NCBI GenBank assembly: GCA_018401755.1
Contig: JAGYKJ010000006.1
Span: forward strand, 62,001-126,000
Direction of reading: 5' to 3'
Origin: Litorivicinus sp.
Lineage (GTDB): Bacteria; Pseudomonadota; Gammaproteobacteria; Pseudomonadales; Litorivicinaceae
DNA length: 64,000 bases
In this document: positions 1 through 9,542 of the stretch, in pieces
Layout of the letters: each line of letters starts with the position of its first letter
Numbering within the stretch: the first letter of the stretch is position 1
The notes under the pieces: generated by a model
What the model was told of the DNA's origin: nothing
What the model saw: the letters and a program-made list of their open reading frames with translations, nothing else
The model's database searches: none
Translations under genes and position numbers: made by a program

Positions 1-524
1 CGGCAGCATGGCTCACCGCAGAGACCAAATATCATATTAATCCGACCGGACGATTTGTGATTGGAGGTCCTGTCGGGGATGCGGGCCTGACTGGCCGAAA
101 AATCATTGTTGACACCTACGGCGGTATGGCACGTCATGGTGGTGGCGCATTTTCAGGCAAAGATGCATCCAAGGTCGATCGGTCTGCAGCCTATGCGGCG
201 CGGTATGTCGCGAAAAATATTGTGGCGGCGCGCCTTGCCAGTCGGTGTGAGGTACAGGTCTCTTATGCAATTGGTGTTGCTGAGCCCACATCGATTCGGG
301 TGGAAACCTTTGGGACATCTAAATACAACCATGCCCAGCTGGAGAAATTGGTGCGTGCGCACTTCGATTTGCGCCCACGTGCGATCACCTCCATGCTCGA
401 TTTGAACCGTCCAATCTATCGCCCGACGGCCGCCTACGGCCACTTTGGGCGCAATGATCTCGACTTATCCTGGGAGCGGATCGACCGCGCCGAGGCCTTG
501 GCCAACGCGGCCCTTTCACTGTAA
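1..524 (+). CDS. metK: S-adenosylmethionine synthetase, C-terminal part (cut by window start)
   Basis: Makes S-adenosylmethionine from methionine and ATP in the cytoplasm. Only the last 173 residues are present; the frame is open from base 3 to the left edge. Visible family motifs are [13 protein letters not shown] near the start, [16 protein letters not shown], and the glycine-rich GGGAFSGKD loop followed by KVDRSAAY, all typical of the C-terminal half of MetK. The stop is TAA at 522-524. It lies 19 bp before ahcY on the same strand, so SAM synthesis and SAH recycling are probably co-transcribed. No sign of damage in the visible part. Confidence 0.97.
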   Translation, partial: AAWLTAETKYHINPTGRFVIGGPVGDAGLTGRKIIVDTYGGMARHGGGAFSGKDASKVDRSAAYAARYVAKNIVAARLASRCEVQVSYAIGVAEPTSIRVETFGTSKYNHAQLEKLVRAHFDLRPRAITSMLDLNRPIYRPTAAYGHFGRNDLDLSWERIDRAEALANAALSL

Positions 525-543
525 CCAACGACGAGGGAATACG

Positions 544-1935
544 ATGAGCGCTTTAGCGAAAGATGTATTGAAAGGCGACTACAAAATTAAGGACCTGTCG
601 CTGGCCGACTGGGGCAGACGTGAGATTCGACTCGCTGAAAATGAAATGCCTGCACTGATGCGGCTGCGTGATAAATACGCGTCTGAACAGCCCCTCAAAG
701 GGGCCAAGATCATTGGCTGTATCCACATGACAATTCAGACTGCGGTGCTTATTGAAACCTTGATTGCACTCGGTGCCGAAGTACGCTGGTCATCCTGTAA
801 TATCTTCTCAACACAAGATGAGGCGGCCGCGGCACTCGTGGCAGTTGGCGTGCCAATTTATGCATGGAAAGGTCAAACCAACGAAGAAGGTGAATGGTGC
901 ATTGAGCAGACCATCTTGAAAGATGGTCAACCTTGGGACGCCAACATGCTTTTGGATGATGGTGGTGACTTGACCGAGATGGTGCATAAGAAGTACCCGC
1001 AGATGCTTGCCAAGATTCATGGTGTCACAGAAGAAACCACAACCGGCGTTCATCGCCTGATGGAAATGATCGCTGCCGGCGAATTAAAGATCCCCGCGAT
1101 CAATGTGAATGACTCCGTCACTAAATCCAAAAACGACAACAAGTACGGATGTCGTCACTCGCTAAATGACGCGATCAAACGGGGTACTGACATGTTGTTA
1201 TCCGGAAAGCGCGCATTAGTGATTGGCTATGGGGATGTCGGGAAAGGCTCCGCACAAAGCCTGCGGCAGGAAGGAATGATTGTGCGTGTGACCGAGGTGG
1301 ATCCGATCTGCGCAATGCAAGCCTGTATGGATGGCTATGAGGTGGTCAGTGCCTACGTCAACGGCATCACAACCGGTCGCGTTGAAGACATCAATCATGC
1401 GCTGTTGCGCGATACTGATCTGTTGGTCACCAGCACAGGGAATGTCAATGTGGCTGATTCTGCGGTACTGAAGAGCCTCAAAAAGGGCACGATTGTATGC
1501 AACATCGGGCACTTTGATAACGAGATTGATACTGCATTCATGCGCGCAACGTGGCGTTGGGAAGAAGTGAAGCCCCAAGTACATCAAGTCTTCCGCTCGG
1601 ATGATCCAAAGGACTATCTCCTGTTGCTCGCCGAAGGGCGCCTCGTGAACTTGGGTAATGCGACAGGCCACCCGTCGCGCATCATGGATGGTTCATTTGC
1701 AAACCAAGTCTTGGCGCAGATTGAGCTATTTGGACGTCAATTTGCAAACTTACCAGCCTCTGAAAAGGCCAATGCAGTGCACGTTGAAGTGCTACCAAAA
1801 GCACTCGATGAAGAGGTTGCACGCTACATGGTTGAGGGGTTTGGTGGTGTCATGACACAACTAACAGAAACCCAAGCGAAATATATCGGCGTTAAGGTTG
1901 AGGGGCCATTCAAACCCGACGCCTACAAGTACTGA
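544..1935 (+). CDS. ahcY: Adenosylhomocysteinase (SAH hydrolase)
   Basis: Hydrolyses S-adenosylhomocysteine to adenosine and homocysteine, relieving product inhibition of methyltransferases. The 463-residue product is the long form typical of Proteobacteria. Visible motifs: [17 protein letters not shown] near residue 85, the [18 protein letters not shown] active-site region, and the NAD-binding loop [10 protein letters not shown]; the C-terminus ends FKPDAYKY, the usual end of the family. The frame is open upstream to 445, but the ATG at 544 is chosen because GAGGGA lies 7 bp before it and the protein then begins like other AhcY proteins. Forms a SAM-cycle pair with metK; rsmE follows after 2 bp. 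Confidence 0.97.
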   Translation: MSALAKDVLKGDYKIKDLSLADWGRREIRLAENEMPALMRLRDKYASEQPLKGAKIIGCIHMTIQTAVLIETLIALGAEVRWSSCNIFSTQDEAAAALVAVGVPIYAWKGQTNEEGEWCIEQTILKDGQPWDANMLLDDGGDLTEMVHKKYPQMLAKIHGVTEETTTGVHRLMEMIAAGELKIPAINVNDSVTKSKNDNKYGCRHSLNDAIKRGTDMLLSGKRALVIGYGDVGKGSAQSLRQEGMIVRVTEVDPICAMQACMDGYEVVSAYVNGITTGRVEDINHALLRDTDLLVTSTGNVNVADSAVLKSLKKGTIVCNIGHFDNEIDTAFMRATWRWEEVKPQVHQVFRSDDPKDYLLLLAEGRLVNLGNATGHPSRIMDGSFANQVLAQIELFGRQFANLPASEKANAVHVEVLPKALDEEVARYMVEGFGGVMTQLTETQAKYIGVKVEGPFKPDAYKY

Positions 1936-1937
1936 GC

Positions 1938-2654
1938 ATGCGTACGACGCGCCTGTGGGTATCCGATCTATCGGCATCTGCAGGCGCGATTGTGCTTAAT
2001 GAACGAAATCATCATTACCTGACAAGGGTGCTTCGTGCCAAGCAAGGAGCCCCCTTGATTCTGTTCGACGGACAAGGCCGCGTTGCCGAGGCTGAGATTC
2101 AGGCAATTACCAAGCAGACCACTACAGTCACAGTGACTACGCCGCACCAATCACCTGATACTCGGGTTCCCATAGTTTTGTGTCTCTCGATCATTAAACC
2201 AGACCGATTTGATTGGGCTCTTCAAAAAGCGACCGAACTGGGTGCCTCAGGAATCCAACCTCTGACCACGTGCTACACAGAGGGGATGCCGAAGGGTGAG
2301 CGATTGCAGAAGAAATTTGCGCACTGGCAGGAGATTTTAGTCAATGCATGCGAGCAAAGTGAACATTACTGGCTCCCAACATTGCACCCAATCATGGAGT
2401 TCTCGACTTGGCTGACCGCGCCTCGGGACCGTATTGTTATCGCTCATCCTGACTGCACCGTCAGCTCGATTCCAGCGACAAGTGGCCTCACGCATCTCTT
2501 GATTGGCCCAGAAGGCGGATTTACCGATCTCGAAGTACAACAGGCGATCCAAGCTGGGGCTGCCGGATTCTCTCTCGGCCCTCGAATCTTACGTGCAGAG
2601 ACCGCGGCAGTTGTCGGCATGACCCTTCTCGCGAGAGACTTAGGCTTTCTTTGA
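1938..2654 (+). CDS. rsmE: 16S rRNA m3U1498 methyltransferase RsmE
   Basis: SAM-dependent methyltransferase of the SPOUT class that methylates N3 of U1498 in 16S rRNA. It has 238 residues, the usual family length. The N-terminal PUA-like part contains HHYLTRVLRAK; the C-terminal knot carries LIGPEGGFTDLE and SLGPRILRAETA, both diagnostic. Starts 2 bp after the ahcY stop, so translation is probably coupled. A SAM user placed directly behind the SAM cycle genes. Confidence 0.95.
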   Translation: MRTTRLWVSDLSASAGAIVLNERNHHYLTRVLRAKQGAPLILFDGQGRVAEAEIQAITKQTTTVTVTTPHQSPDTRVPIVLCLSIIKPDRFDWALQKATELGASGIQPLTTCYTEGMPKGERLQKKFAHWQEILVNACEQSEHYWLPTLHPIMEFSTWLTAPRDRIVIAHPDCTVSSIPATSGLTHLLIGPEGGFTDLEVQQAIQAGAAGFSLGPRILRAETAAVVGMTLLARDLGFL

Positions 2655-2670
2655 ACACTTTGAGGTCGCT

Positions 2671-3621
2671 GTGACAAACACTCCTTACCGTATCGGTTTT
2701 TGGATGGATCCCATTGAGGAGATTCGACCTTACAAAGACACGTCCTTCGCGCTCATGCTTGCGGCGCAAGCGCTCGGCTGGGATATCTACTATCTCCCCA
2801 AGACTGGGCTTTCGATCGACCAAGGCAAACCGATGGGTGTCATGGCGAAGGCTCGGGTACAGGACACTAAGACCGACTTTGTGAGTCTCGAGGCACTCAC
2901 GCGTCAGCCACTTGATCAATTAGATTGCATCATGATTCGGACAGACCCGCCGTTCGATGGCGAGTATCTTTATGCAACCCAAATTCTGGACAGGGCATGT
3001 TCCCGCGGCGTCCGAGTGATCAATCGACCAGGTGCGCTACGCGACTTTAACGAAAAGCTGTTTGCAACTGAGTTCCCAGATTTGATGCCGACCACACTGG
3101 TAAGTGCTTCACATGCGGAGCTTCGCGCATTTCAGAAAGATGTCGGCGAAATCATCCTAAAACCCTTAGACGGGATGGGTGGTGCCGGCATTTTTCGGAT
3201 TGGACGTGACGGTATGAATCTCGGAACAGTCCTCGAGACGCTTGGTGGCTTGGAGCAGCGTCTTATCATGGCTCAAGCCTATCGACCCGAAATAGCAGAG
3301 GGCGATAAGCGTGTCCTGGTACTGCATGGAGTCCCACATAGTCATGCCTTAGCGCGTATCCCCATGCAAGGCGAAACCCGCGGAAATCTGGCAGCTGGGG
3401 GTCGCGGGGTGGCTCAGCCACTGACCGAGCGCGAGCGCGAAATCGCCACAACCGTGGCGCCTCGATTAGTCGCGCAAGGACTGGTGTTTGTCGGCCTCGA
3501 CGTGATCGGTGGCTACCTGACCGAAATCAACGTCACCAGCCCAACCTGCGTCCGCGAAATTGACGCACAGACGGGATCGGACATTGCCTACGAATTTCTA
3601 AAGAAACTCGTTGATGAGTGA
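2671..3621 (+). CDS. gshB: Glutathione synthetase
   Basis: Joins gamma-glutamylcysteine and glycine using ATP, the second step of glutathione synthesis. The 316-residue product has the family N-terminus (IGFWMDPIEEI) and an ATP-grasp domain with ILKPLDGMGGAGIFRI near residue 165 and EINVTSPTCVREID near the end. The start codon is GTG at 2671, with TGAGGT just upstream. gshA is not in the window. The next gene, yqgE, follows 40 bp later; the same gshB-yqgE-ruvX order is common in gammaproteobacteria. Confidence 0.96.
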   Translation: MTNTPYRIGFWMDPIEEIRPYKDTSFALMLAAQALGWDIYYLPKTGLSIDQGKPMGVMAKARVQDTKTDFVSLEALTRQPLDQLDCIMIRTDPPFDGEYLYATQILDRACSRGVRVINRPGALRDFNEKLFATEFPDLMPTTLVSASHAELRAFQKDVGEIILKPLDGMGGAGIFRIGRDGMNLGTVLETLGGLEQRLIMAQAYRPEIAEGDKRVLVLHGVPHSHALARIPMQGETRGNLAAGGRGVAQPLTEREREIATTVAPRLVAQGLVFVGLDVIGGYLTEINVTSPTCVREIDAQTGSDIAYEFLKKLVDE

Positions 3622-3661
3622 GGCACACTATCCACTTCATGCTCAGTCGGAGGAGCGATCC

Positions 3662-4225
3662 ATGCAGTCCACCGCGCATTCGTTTCATGGCCAGTTTTTG
3701 GTCTCGATGCCCGATTTGAAAGATAGTTTTTTTGACTCGACGCTCGTCTTGATGTGTGAGCATAGTGCAGAAGGCGCCATGGGCTTTGTCGTCAATAAGC
3801 AGACAGAATTCTCAGTGAAAGAGATTTTTGCGCAGCTCGGGATCGAGGACGGCGTCCGCCTGGATGAAGAGATTCCAGTGATGAGTGGCGGTCCTGTCGA
3901 ACCCCAGCGTGGATTTTTGCTTCTGAATTACCCGATTACTGACGATGTCGTCGAAGTATTGGATGGGTTATATCTGGCATCAAGCCCAGACGTCCTGCCA
4001 CTGGCTGTGGACGACTTAAATGACGGAAATGCTCTGTTCGTACTCGGCTACTCGGGTTGGTCTGCAAACCAGCTGGAACATGAGTTCCAAGGTAATGCAT
4101 GGCTCAACGTCCCATGGGATGCCGATATAATTTTCCAAATACCCAGTGCTGACCGTCAGCGCGCTGCATTAGCGCAACTGGGAATTGATCCAGTGCAACT
4201 GTCACAAGGGGCAGGCCACGCCTGA
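3662..4225 (+). CDS. yqgE: YqgE/AlgH family protein (DUF179)
   Basis: Member of the UPF0301/DUF179 (YqgE/AlgH) family, whose biochemical role is not established. The product is 187 residues, as in E. coli. Recognised by FHGQFLVSMPDLKDSFF at the start, the GAMGFVVNK segment, MSGGPVEPQRGFLL and VLGYSGWSANQLE. The frame is open to 3611, but the ATG at 3662 is preceded by a strong GGAGGAG and gives the normal N-terminus. Its TGA stop overlaps the ruvX ATG by one base. Confidence 0.93.
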   Translation: MQSTAHSFHGQFLVSMPDLKDSFFDSTLVLMCEHSAEGAMGFVVNKQTEFSVKEIFAQLGIEDGVRLDEEIPVMSGGPVEPQRGFLLLNYPITDDVVEVLDGLYLASSPDVLPLAVDDLNDGNALFVLGYSGWSANQLEHEFQGNAWLNVPWDADIIFQIPSADRQRAALAQLGIDPVQLSQGAGHA

Positions 4226-4635
4226 TGGGCGTTCTTCTGGGTTTCGATTTTGGCTTGCGCCGAATTGGCATCGCAACTGGGCAGGGACTCACAGATACCG
4301 CATCACCCTTGATGGCAATCAAAGCGCGAGACGGTATTCCGGATTGGGACGCACTTGAACGACTGATCACAGAGTGGATGCCCAGCGCGTTAGTCGTGGG
4401 GCTTCCACTGAATATGGATGGATCAGACAGTGAGATGTCCGCACGGGCGCGGAAATTCGCAAATCGCTTACATGGCCGCTTTGGGCTGCCTGTCCACCTG
4501 GCCGATGAACGTCTTTCTACGCATGAGGCACGCGCCATCACTGGGTATCGAGGCCGCGCTGGTGATCAAGATGGGACATTAGATGCCGCCGCTGCGGCCT
4601 GTATTCTTGAACGTTGGCTGAAGGAGTCCACATGA
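4225..4635 (+). CDS. ruvX: Putative pre-16S rRNA nuclease RuvX/YqgF
   Basis: RNase H-fold nuclease family linked to 5' maturation of 16S rRNA. It has 136 residues, the usual length. Catalytic-site landmarks visible: GFDFGLRRIG at residue 6 onward (first Asp), VGLPLNMDGS, DERLSTHEA and a C-terminal DAAAAACILERWL. Start ATG overlaps the yqgE stop and its own stop overlaps the pyrR start (ATGA), so the three are likely translated together. Confidence 0.94.
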   Translation: MGVLLGFDFGLRRIGIATGQGLTDTASPLMAIKARDGIPDWDALERLITEWMPSALVVGLPLNMDGSDSEMSARARKFANRLHGRFGLPVHLADERLSTHEARAITGYRGRAGDQDGTLDAAAAACILERWLKEST

Positions 4636-5129
4636 CAATCCTACGCACCACAGCACAGATCACCGAGATTCTGGATCAATTGGCACGCCGGATTAAAGGC
4701 GCTTATGCCGAGCCCCCACGCCTCATTGGCCTGCATACAGGTGGGGCCTGGATTGCACATCAGCTCGCCTCACGCTTGAACTGGGCAGAGCCTGCATATC
4801 TCGATGTTTCTCTCTACCGGGACGATTTTTCAACCAGCGGACTGAAACGCTCCGGAGATACACAAGGAATGCCCCCTGCGCTGGACGGCGACCATGTCCT
4901 TTTGGTTGATGATGTCCTATTCACCGGTCGGACTATCCGAGCAGCCATCAATGTGTTGTTCGACTACGGCCGTCCGGGGCAGATCGATTTGGCAGTTGTC
5001 TTCGATCGCGGCGGACGTGAACTACCGATCAGTCCCACATTTGTCGGCGAGGAGCTTGGCGATTTAGGGGCGAAGCGGTGTAAACTGACCGGGCCTGCGC
5101 CCTTGACGCTGGTTGATCCTGAAACATAA
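4632..5129 (+). CDS. pyrR: PyrR, pyrimidine operon regulator / uracil phosphoribosyltransferase
   Basis: Type I phosphoribosyltransferase fold of 165 residues; family members bind pyr mRNA and/or act as uracil phosphoribosyltransferases. The PRPP-binding motif VLLVDDVLFTGRTIRAA is clear, and LDVSLYRDDFS and PPALDGDHVLL match PyrR. ATG at 4632 is chosen (AAGGAG at 4621-4626); an in-frame TTG at 4614 is less likely. It directly precedes pyrB. Since pyrR overlaps ruvX and sits 9 bp before pyrB, there is no room for a PyrR-responsive attenuator right before either gene, so any regulation acts elsewhere or differently. Confidence 0.93.
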   Translation: MTILRTTAQITEILDQLARRIKGAYAEPPRLIGLHTGGAWIAHQLASRLNWAEPAYLDVSLYRDDFSTSGLKRSGDTQGMPPALDGDHVLLVDDVLFTGRTIRAAINVLFDYGRPGQIDLAVVFDRGGRELPISPTFVGEELGDLGAKRCKLTGPAPLTLVDPET

Positions 5130-5138
5130 GGAATCGAT

Positions 5139-6122
5139 ATGCCCGGTCCTGCCGAGTTGCAACTCAACCGCGACGGCAACCTCAGACATCTCCTGACGAC
5201 CGAAGGCCTTTCTCGCGAACTCATTACCTCGTTGTTGGATACCGCAGATGGCTTTCGCTCGGCGCAAGGGCAGCCAGTGAAAAAAGTCCCACTGCTCCGC
5301 GGAAAAACAGTGGTTAATTTATTCTTTGAGAACTCTACGCGGACCCGTACTACCTTTGATATCGCCGCGCATCGGCTGAGCGCTGATGTTGTGACACTGG
5401 ATATTCGGACAAGCTCCGCCTCGAAGGGTGAAACCCTATTCGATACCCTAAAAAATCTCGAAGCGATGCAAGCGGATCTCTTTGTTGTCCGTCACAGTGC
5501 CGGTGGGGCGCCCTTCTTCATTGCAGATCGAGTGACTCCGCATATTGCGGTCGTCAATGCAGGCGATGGCACGCACGCACACCCCACCCAGGCACTATTG
5601 GATCTGATGACGATTCGGCAACACAAAGGTGATCCCAATAACCTGTCGGTTGCGATTGTTGGGGATTTGAGGCATTCGCGGGTTGCACGGTCCCTCATTC
5701 ACGGATTACGTGCGATGCAATGTCCTGACATCCGAGCGATTGCGCCGGGTACGCTGCTTCCAAATGATCTTGCAGACCTCGGTGTCCGCACCTTTCACCG
5801 GATTGAAGAAGGTCTCTCAGGAGTCGATGTGATTGTGCTCTTGCGACTGCAAAAAGAACGCATGATCGCAGGATTACTGCCCAGTGAACGCGAGTTCTTC
5901 AAGCTCTATGGCATGACCGAAGATCGGCTGCGCTTGGCTAAATCTGATGCCATTGTGATGCACCCCGGTCCAATCAATCGGGGCGTGGAAATTGCCAACG
6001 AAGTGGCCGATGGACCACAGGCAGTGATTCTTAATCAGGTCACGAATGGCATCGCAGTTCGCATGGCTGTGATGGCAATGACCATTTCTACGCAACAGGC
6101 GGATGCGCTATGTCGCTTGTAA
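5139..6122 (+). CDS. pyrB: Aspartate carbamoyltransferase catalytic subunit
   Basis: Condenses carbamoyl phosphate with aspartate, the first committed pyrimidine step. It has 327 residues. Carbamoyl-phosphate site residues are in [13 protein letters not shown] (about residue 63) and the HPTQALLDL motif follows at about 148; [12 protein letters not shown] is near the C-terminus. It overlaps the next gene by 13 bp. No pyrI is present, consistent with the class in which PyrB pairs with an inactive dihydroorotase homologue (PyrC'), as in Pseudomonas. Confidence 0.96.
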   Translation: MPGPAELQLNRDGNLRHLLTTEGLSRELITSLLDTADGFRSAQGQPVKKVPLLRGKTVVNLFFENSTRTRTTFDIAAHRLSADVVTLDIRTSSASKGETLFDTLKNLEAMQADLFVVRHSAGGAPFFIADRVTPHIAVVNAGDGTHAHPTQALLDLMTIRQHKGDPNNLSVAIVGDLRHSRVARSLIHGLRAMQCPDIRAIAPGTLLPNDLADLGVRTFHRIEEGLSGVDVIVLLRLQKERMIAGLLPSEREFFKLYGMTEDRLRLAKSDAIVMHPGPINRGVEIANEVADGPQAVILNQVTNGIAVRMAVMAMTISTQQADALCRL

Positions 6123-7399
6123 TCGAGCACGTTCAGATTTACTCCCCAGGGTCGAGCCTTCACGGCGACACCTCCATTGGGATCGATGCAGGCCAATTTG
6201 TCGATCCAGCGCAATTATCCAACTCAGTTGTAATAGACGGACGAGGCTGGACTTTGCTCCCTGGATTGATCGACATGCGTGTCAATCTCCGCGAGCCTGG
6301 CCTCGAACACAAAGGAACGATTGCGTCTGAGACCCGTGCAGCGCTTGCGGGCGGCGTGACGACTGTGGTTGCCACACCCAATACCGATCCTGTCATTGAT
6401 ACGCCGGCAGACGTGCGATTGGTGTTGGAAAGAGCGCAGCGCGCAGAAACCTGTCGGGTCTTACCGACTGGACTCATTACGCAAGGCGGTGATGGTCATC
6501 TCCTCGCTGAAATGATGAGTCTCATGGAGGCAGGCACAGTTGCTTTGAGTCAGGGCGATGCACCCTTTGCATCGACAGCGATTGCGTTGAATGCCCTCAA
6601 ATATGCGGCAAGTCTCGACATACCATTGATTCTAGACCCCACTCTGGCAGATCTCAGAGGTGGGTGCGCCCATTCTGGGCGAGTCGCAACGGGGCTCGGT
6701 CTCTCAACCAACAGCCCCCTATCTGAAACACTGGCTGTCAGATTGCTCCTTGAATTAGTCGAAGTCACTCGATGTCGAGTGCACTTCAGTCGGCTCACGA
6801 CGGCGCGCGCTGTCCAGTATATCGCCAATGCAAAGAAGCGAGATTTGCCAGTGAGTTGTGATGTGAGCCTGGCGCACTTGCTATTTGATGAGACAGCAAT
6901 CGCAAACCTAAATCCAAATTTTCATCTGACGCGTCCCCTCAGGACCCGCCACGACCGAGATGCCTTAAGACAGGGTGTGATCGAAGGTGTCATTGATGCG
7001 ATTGTCTCTGATCATGCCCCCCATGAGCCTGGTGCCAAGTTGGCACCTTTCCCCGAAACCGAGCCAGGTATGAGTATGGTGGAGTGCACCTTAAGCGCAC
7101 TTTACGCACTCGACCATGATGGATTGCCTTTTGCTCATAGCTTGCGCGCCATGACCACCAGCCCAGCACACCTGCTTGGACTCGACTGGCTTGGGCAGAT
7201 TGAAGTGGGCTATACCGCCGATTGCGTGCTGGTTGATCCGACCGGACAGCGTGTATTCGATCATGCGCACTGGATCAGCGAAGGGGAGAACAGTCCCTAC
7301 TTCCAGGGGGTAGGGATGGGTCAAATCCATGGGATTTGGGTCGAGGGCAACGATCGGACCGATCGCGTATCCATTGGGATCCGTGATGACAGTCGATGA
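6110..7399 (+). CDS. pyrC': Dihydroorotase-like protein lacking metal ligands (PyrC'/PyrX)
   Basis: A 429-residue amidohydrolase-fold protein of the type I dihydroorotase family. The zinc-binding HxH is replaced: [14 protein letters not shown] has Arg57 and Asn59 where active enzymes carry His. The later His of the HLST-type motif is also lost ([12 protein letters not shown]), and the TPHH-type motif reads SLAHLL, while SDHAPHE near the C-terminal side is kept. In Pseudomonas the equivalent pyrC' product is not an active dihydroorotase but is needed for aspartate carbamoyltransferase assembly; the 13-bp overlap with pyrB suggests the same role here. A true pyrC must lie outside this window. 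Confidence 0.9.
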   Translation: MSLVIEHVQIYSPGSSLHGDTSIGIDAGQFVDPAQLSNSVVIDGRGWTLLPGLIDMRVNLREPGLEHKGTIASETRAALAGGVTTVVATPNTDPVIDTPADVRLVLERAQRAETCRVLPTGLITQGGDGHLLAEMMSLMEAGTVALSQGDAPFASTAIALNALKYAASLDIPLILDPTLADLRGGCAHSGRVATGLGLSTNSPLSETLAVRLLLELVEVTRCRVHFSRLTTARAVQYIANAKKRDLPVSCDVSLAHLLFDETAIANLNPNFHLTRPLRTRHDRDALRQGVIEGVIDAIVSDHAPHEPGAKLAPFPETEPGMSMVECTLSALYALDHDGLPFAHSLRAMTTSPAHLLGLDWLGQIEVGYTADCVLVDPTGQRVFDHAHWISEGENSPYFQGVGMGQIHGIWVEGNDRTDRVSIGIRDDSR

Positions 7400-8093
7400 C
7401 CTGCAAATACGCTATGGCAAGGTGCGAGACGCCATTGAATTGGCCTGCAGAGCCGCACAGCGTCCCATCGAATCGGTCCGCCTGCTTGCCGTCTCGAAAA
7501 CCAAGCCCGCTGAGGACATCGCGAGACTCGCTGACTTGGGTGTGCGTGAGTTCGGCGAAAACTACCTTCAAGAAGCATTAACCAAACAAGCGGCGCTCGC
7601 TGACCAACCACTCATCTGGCATTTCATTGGGCACATCCAAAGTAACAAGACCACAGAGATCGCCCAGCATTTTGATTGGGTGCACACGGTGGATCGCATT
7701 AAAATTGTGCAACGCCTCAATCAAGCCCGCGCTGCATCAGCTTCGCCGCTGAACGTGCTGATTCAAGTCAATGTGGATAACGCACCCACCAAGTCCGGTA
7801 TTCCACCAGCCGACCTGAATACACTCGTTGAAGCGGTGATGAACAGCCCCAACCTTTTGCTCAGGGGGCTGATGTCACTACCAGACCCAATCAGTCAGGA
7901 CGCACTTGTTGCCAGCCACCGTCAACTCGCAAGTCTAATGACGGGCCTTCAACAACGGTTCCCTCAGGCCTCGCTGGATACATTATCCATGGGGATGACA
8001 GATGATTTGACACAGGCAATCGCCGCAGGAAGCACCTGTGTTCGGATTGGCACAGCATTATTTGGACAACGAACACCAAGAGGTGAAGGATGA
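7386..8093 (+). CDS. yggS: PLP homeostasis protein YggS/PROSC
   Basis: PLP-binding single-domain TIM-barrel protein involved in vitamin B6 and amino-acid homeostasis. The 235-residue length from the ATG at 7386 matches the family; a longer frame back to 7329 would add an unconserved tail. Motifs: LLAVSKTKPAEDI (PLP lysine), FGENYLQEA, WHFIGHIQSNKT, LIQVNVDNAPTKSGI, and LSMGMTDDLTQAIAAGST. Overlaps the pyrC' end by 14 bp and proC by 4 bp (ATGA); the yggS-proC-yggT order is widely conserved. Confidence 0.95.
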   Translation: MTVDDLQIRYGKVRDAIELACRAAQRPIESVRLLAVSKTKPAEDIARLADLGVREFGENYLQEALTKQAALADQPLIWHFIGHIQSNKTTEIAQHFDWVHTVDRIKIVQRLNQARAASASPLNVLIQVNVDNAPTKSGIPPADLNTLVEAVMNSPNLLLRGLMSLPDPISQDALVASHRQLASLMTGLQQRFPQASLDTLSMGMTDDLTQAIAAGSTCVRIGTALFGQRTPRGEG

Positions 8094-8902
8094 CAGCGCA
8101 TATTGGACTGATCGGTGGGGGCAATATGGCCTATGCCATCGTCTCTGGGCTGATCGCATCGGGCTACCCGGCCGATCATCTGCATGTTGCTGATCCCGCT
8201 GAGGCGTCACGTCACCGAATTGCGAGCTTAGGCGCCAAGACAACCGCCCTGAATACCGAGATCGTGGAACAAGCATCTGTGGTGATCTTTGCAATTAAGC
8301 CCCAAGTGTTTCGTCTGGTGGGCGAACCCTTAGCCGGTTTGTTTCAAGACAATCAGACGGTGCTCTCAATTTGTGCTGGTATTCCAATCAAACGCATCCG
8401 CGAAATACTCAAGCTCCAATCCAATCAGCGTGTGGTCCGGGTCATGCCAAATACGCCCTGCCTCATTGGCGAAGGCATGTCCTGCTTAGCCAGCGATCAA
8501 CCCCTTGCTGATGACCAAAAGCACGCGCTTGCTGATCTCTTTGCAAGTTGTGGTGACACACTTTGGGTCGCCAATGAAGAGGCAATTGATGCAGTGACGG
8601 CAGTGTCAGGGTCCGGGCCTGCCTACTTTTTCTTGCTCATGGAGTCAATGATGAGCGCTGCAATGCGGCTTGGCTTAGCCGAGCCAATTGCCCGCAAATT
8701 GGTGTTACAAACGGCAGTAGGATCAGCGCTCATGGCGCGGGATGCGACTGAAACACCTGCGATCTTAAGGGCGCAAGTCACCTCGCCTGGCGGCACGACG
8801 CAAGCGGCGACAACAGTTTTTGAAGAGGGTGATTTCTCAGGTCTTGTCGATCAAGCCTTGATCGCTGCGCGTGACCGCGCTCAAGCGTTGGCCCGAGACT
8901 AA
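8090..8902 (+). CDS. proC: Pyrroline-5-carboxylate reductase
   Basis: Last step of proline synthesis: NAD(P)H-dependent reduction of pyrroline-5-carboxylate. The 270-residue protein has the N-terminal Rossmann motif LIGGGNMAYAI, the RVMPNTPCLIGEGM segment and the C-terminal signature VSGSGPAYFFLLMES with AQVTSPGGTTQAA. The start codon overlaps the yggS stop. Confidence 0.96.
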   Translation: MTAHIGLIGGGNMAYAIVSGLIASGYPADHLHVADPAEASRHRIASLGAKTTALNTEIVEQASVVIFAIKPQVFRLVGEPLAGLFQDNQTVLSICAGIPIKRIREILKLQSNQRVVRVMPNTPCLIGEGMSCLASDQPLADDQKHALADLFASCGDTLWVANEEAIDAVTAVSGSGPAYFFLLMESMMSAAMRLGLAEPIARKLVLQTAVGSALMARDATETPAILRAQVTSPGGTTQAATTVFEEGDFSGLVDQALIAARDRAQALARD

Positions 8903-8942
8903 CTCAATCACATCAGGTAGGCTGTCGCATCACGAAGGAATC

Positions 8943-9542
8943 ATGTCTGTTATGTCATCAAATATTGTGTTCTATCTCGTCAATACGGCCGTCGCCATCT
9001 TGGTCTCGCTCGTCGTGTTGCGTTTTTTGTTGCAATTGACTCAAGCCAATTACTACAACCCAATTTGCCAGGGCGTCGGAAAAATCACCGCGCCACTTGT
9101 GGCACCACTGAGAGCACTCCCCACTATTGGGCCTGTCAATCTTGGAGTCTACGCCTCAGCCGTGGTGATTCAGGCGGCAGGAGCGGCGCTTGGCTTTACA
9201 TTGATGGGCGGACTACCTGGCGCATTGCCTTTGTTGGTGTGGTCATTTTTATCGGTATTTGGAGTGTTACTCGATCTCATTTTCTATGCCTTGCTGGGGA
9301 TGATTATCCTTTCTTGGCTGGCACCCAATGCCACTCATCCGGGCGCTGAATTAGTGATTCAAATCACCGAGCCGCTTCTGGCGCCATTCCGACGATTGAT
9401 CCCAAACATGGGGGGTCTTGATCTGTCGCCCATTCTTCTTTTTGTTCTGGTTAATCTATTAGAAGCCATGGTGGTCAATAGTGCGGCACGCTCATTTGGC
9501 CTGTCATCGACCGCGGCGCAATTATTTATCGGGATCGGATAA
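8943..9542 (+). CDS. yggT: YggT family membrane protein
   Basis: Integral membrane protein with two YggT repeats. The 199 residues contain about four hydrophobic segments, with repeated pattern [18 protein letters not shown] and, in the second half, [17 protein letters not shown] then [20 protein letters not shown]. The family has no settled function. The ATG at 8943 is preferred over the upstream frame because GAAGGAAT lies just before it. The stop TAA overlaps the metX ATG (TAATG). Position after proC is conserved in gammaproteobacteria. Confidence 0.92.
   Translation: MSVMSSNIVFYLVNTAVAILVSLVVLRFLLQLTQANYYNPICQGVGKITAPLVAPLRALPTIGPVNLGVYASAVVIQAAGAALGFTLMGGLPGALPLLVWSFLSVFGVLLDLIFYALLGMIILSWLAPNATHPGAELVIQITEPLLAPFRRLIPNMGGLDLSPILLFVLVNLLEAMVVNSAARSFGLSSTAAQLFIGIG

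Noticed and set aside
544-563. SAH riboswitch before ahcY
   Set aside because: Only 19 bp separate metK and ahcY, too little for the known aptamer.
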